NCBI GenBank assembly: GCA_008694505.1
Contig: VZDJ01000100.1
Coordinates: forward strand, 1,529,160 to 1,593,159
Direction of reading: 5' to 3'
From: Cyanoderma ruficeps
Lineage: Eukaryota; Chordata; Aves; Passeriformes; Timaliidae
Length of the DNA stretch: 64,000 nucleotides
Below, one piece after another: positions 63,501 to 64,000 of the stretch (position 1 is the first letter of the stretch; each line of letters opens with the position of its first letter). The position numbers and the translations under genes are program-made. Under the pieces are notes generated by a model. The model worked only from the letters and a program-made list of their open reading frames with translations. It had not been told where the DNA came from and did not search any database.

Positions 63501-64000
63501 ATTGAAGAGCTTCAGAAATGTCACACAATTGGTGCTGAATATCTTCACAGAGGAATGTGAGAAGTAGGAGTGTGTTCTTAAAGGGTTGTTGCTATTACTC
63601 ATCATTAAGAAGATCCAGTAAGGCACATTACTATATAAGGTATTTGTTACTGTGTATTTTCACACATGATCTGTAGTTACCATTTATGCTTGAAAATTGT
63701 TAGGATAAATAAATTATTCTTGCCCAGTGTTGTCTCTCGATAGTTATCCAATTTTCTTCTGTAAATCCACTCCACAGATTTTATTAGATTCAGTTATCTA
63801 ATTGCAATTTGTCCTATGGAAGGCTTTGCTCTTTTCTTGGTTTTCTTTCTCCTTATTTAATTGTGAATTTATTCTTAACGATAAAGAACTTCTTGGGGGA
63901 GCTCTATTTTTCAGTGTAAATACTACGTAGAGGTTCCTTGTGAAAAATCAATATTTTGCTTCTTTTGTTCCTTCTTTATAGATGTATTTGAAGAATTATC
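60525..64000. other. COMMD10: COMMD10 intron 5 (incomplete)
   Basis: AT-rich intron running past the window end. I looked for the next COMM-domain exon and did not find it. The last 19 bases follow a ttctttatag acceptor-like site but read MYLKNY, which does not match COMMD10. Confidence 0.55.

Noticed and set aside
63982..64000. Possible next COMMD10 exon at the window end after ttctttatag
   Set aside because: The reading MYLKNY does not match the expected SLEKVL-type start of the next exon, and only 19 bases are visible.

Overview
The window is vertebrate chromosomal DNA and almost certainly from a bird, probably a passerine. It has long introns with GT-AG splice sites, four CpG-rich patches, CR1 LINE fragments ending in the ATTCTATGATTCTAT-type tail, and several ERV LTRs of the kinds common in songbirds. 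Three protein-coding genes, all on the + strand, can be read exon by exon. Their order LVRN (3' part) - ARL14EPL - COMMD10 (5' part) matches the gene order known at human 5q23.1, so this is a conserved syntenic block.

Region 1-12.96 kb holds the last eight coding exons of LVRN (laeverin/aminopeptidase Q, M1 family), 315 residues of the C-terminal ERAP1-like domain, ending in a stop at 12,959-12,961. The catalytic exons lie upstream of the window. From 13.0 to 24.6 kb is the LVRN-ARL14EPL interval. It contains a CpG-rich patch with three CCAAT boxes (13.8-14.1 kb), CR1 remnants, a candidate LTR (16.3-17.1 kb), a three-layer nest of minus-strand ERV LTRs (17.15-18.73 kb), a GC-rich island without an assigned gene (18.73-19.4 kb), and a dispersed LTR-like repeat (20.15-20.63 kb).

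From 24.6 to 27.4 kb lies the complete ARL14EPL gene: a CpG-rich probable non-coding first exon and three coding exons giving 157 residues with a cysteine-rich C-terminus. From 28.4 to 36.5 kb the DNA is mostly mobile-element debris: a 2.9-kb decayed CR1 ORF2 with a younger CR1 tail nested inside, an ERV1-like LTR with a 65-bp direct repeat in U3, an internal CR1 fragment, the 3' part of another LTR, and a 534-bp solo LTR with a perfect 5-bp target-site duplication.

From 37.1 kb to the end lies the 5' part of COMMD10: a CpG-island promoter with a CR1 tail about 110 bp upstream of the ATG, and coding exons 1-5 (167 residues). The last about 32-35 residues of the COMM domain lie beyond the window. 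Intron 4 is about 17.6 kb and carries a head-to-head CR1 pair, one further CR1 tail, and a phase-compatible candidate cassette exon.

The three genes do not form a pathway: a peptidase ectodomain, an ARL14-effector paralogue and a COMMD/Commander subunit happen to be neighbours. I found no CRISPR, operon, prokaryotic or intact viral coding system. The most promising unexplained signals are the 90-nt candidate exon in COMMD10 intron 4, the two CpG-rich promoter-like patches without an assigned gene, a perfect 21-bp hairpin in COMMD10 intron 2, and the LTR nest.
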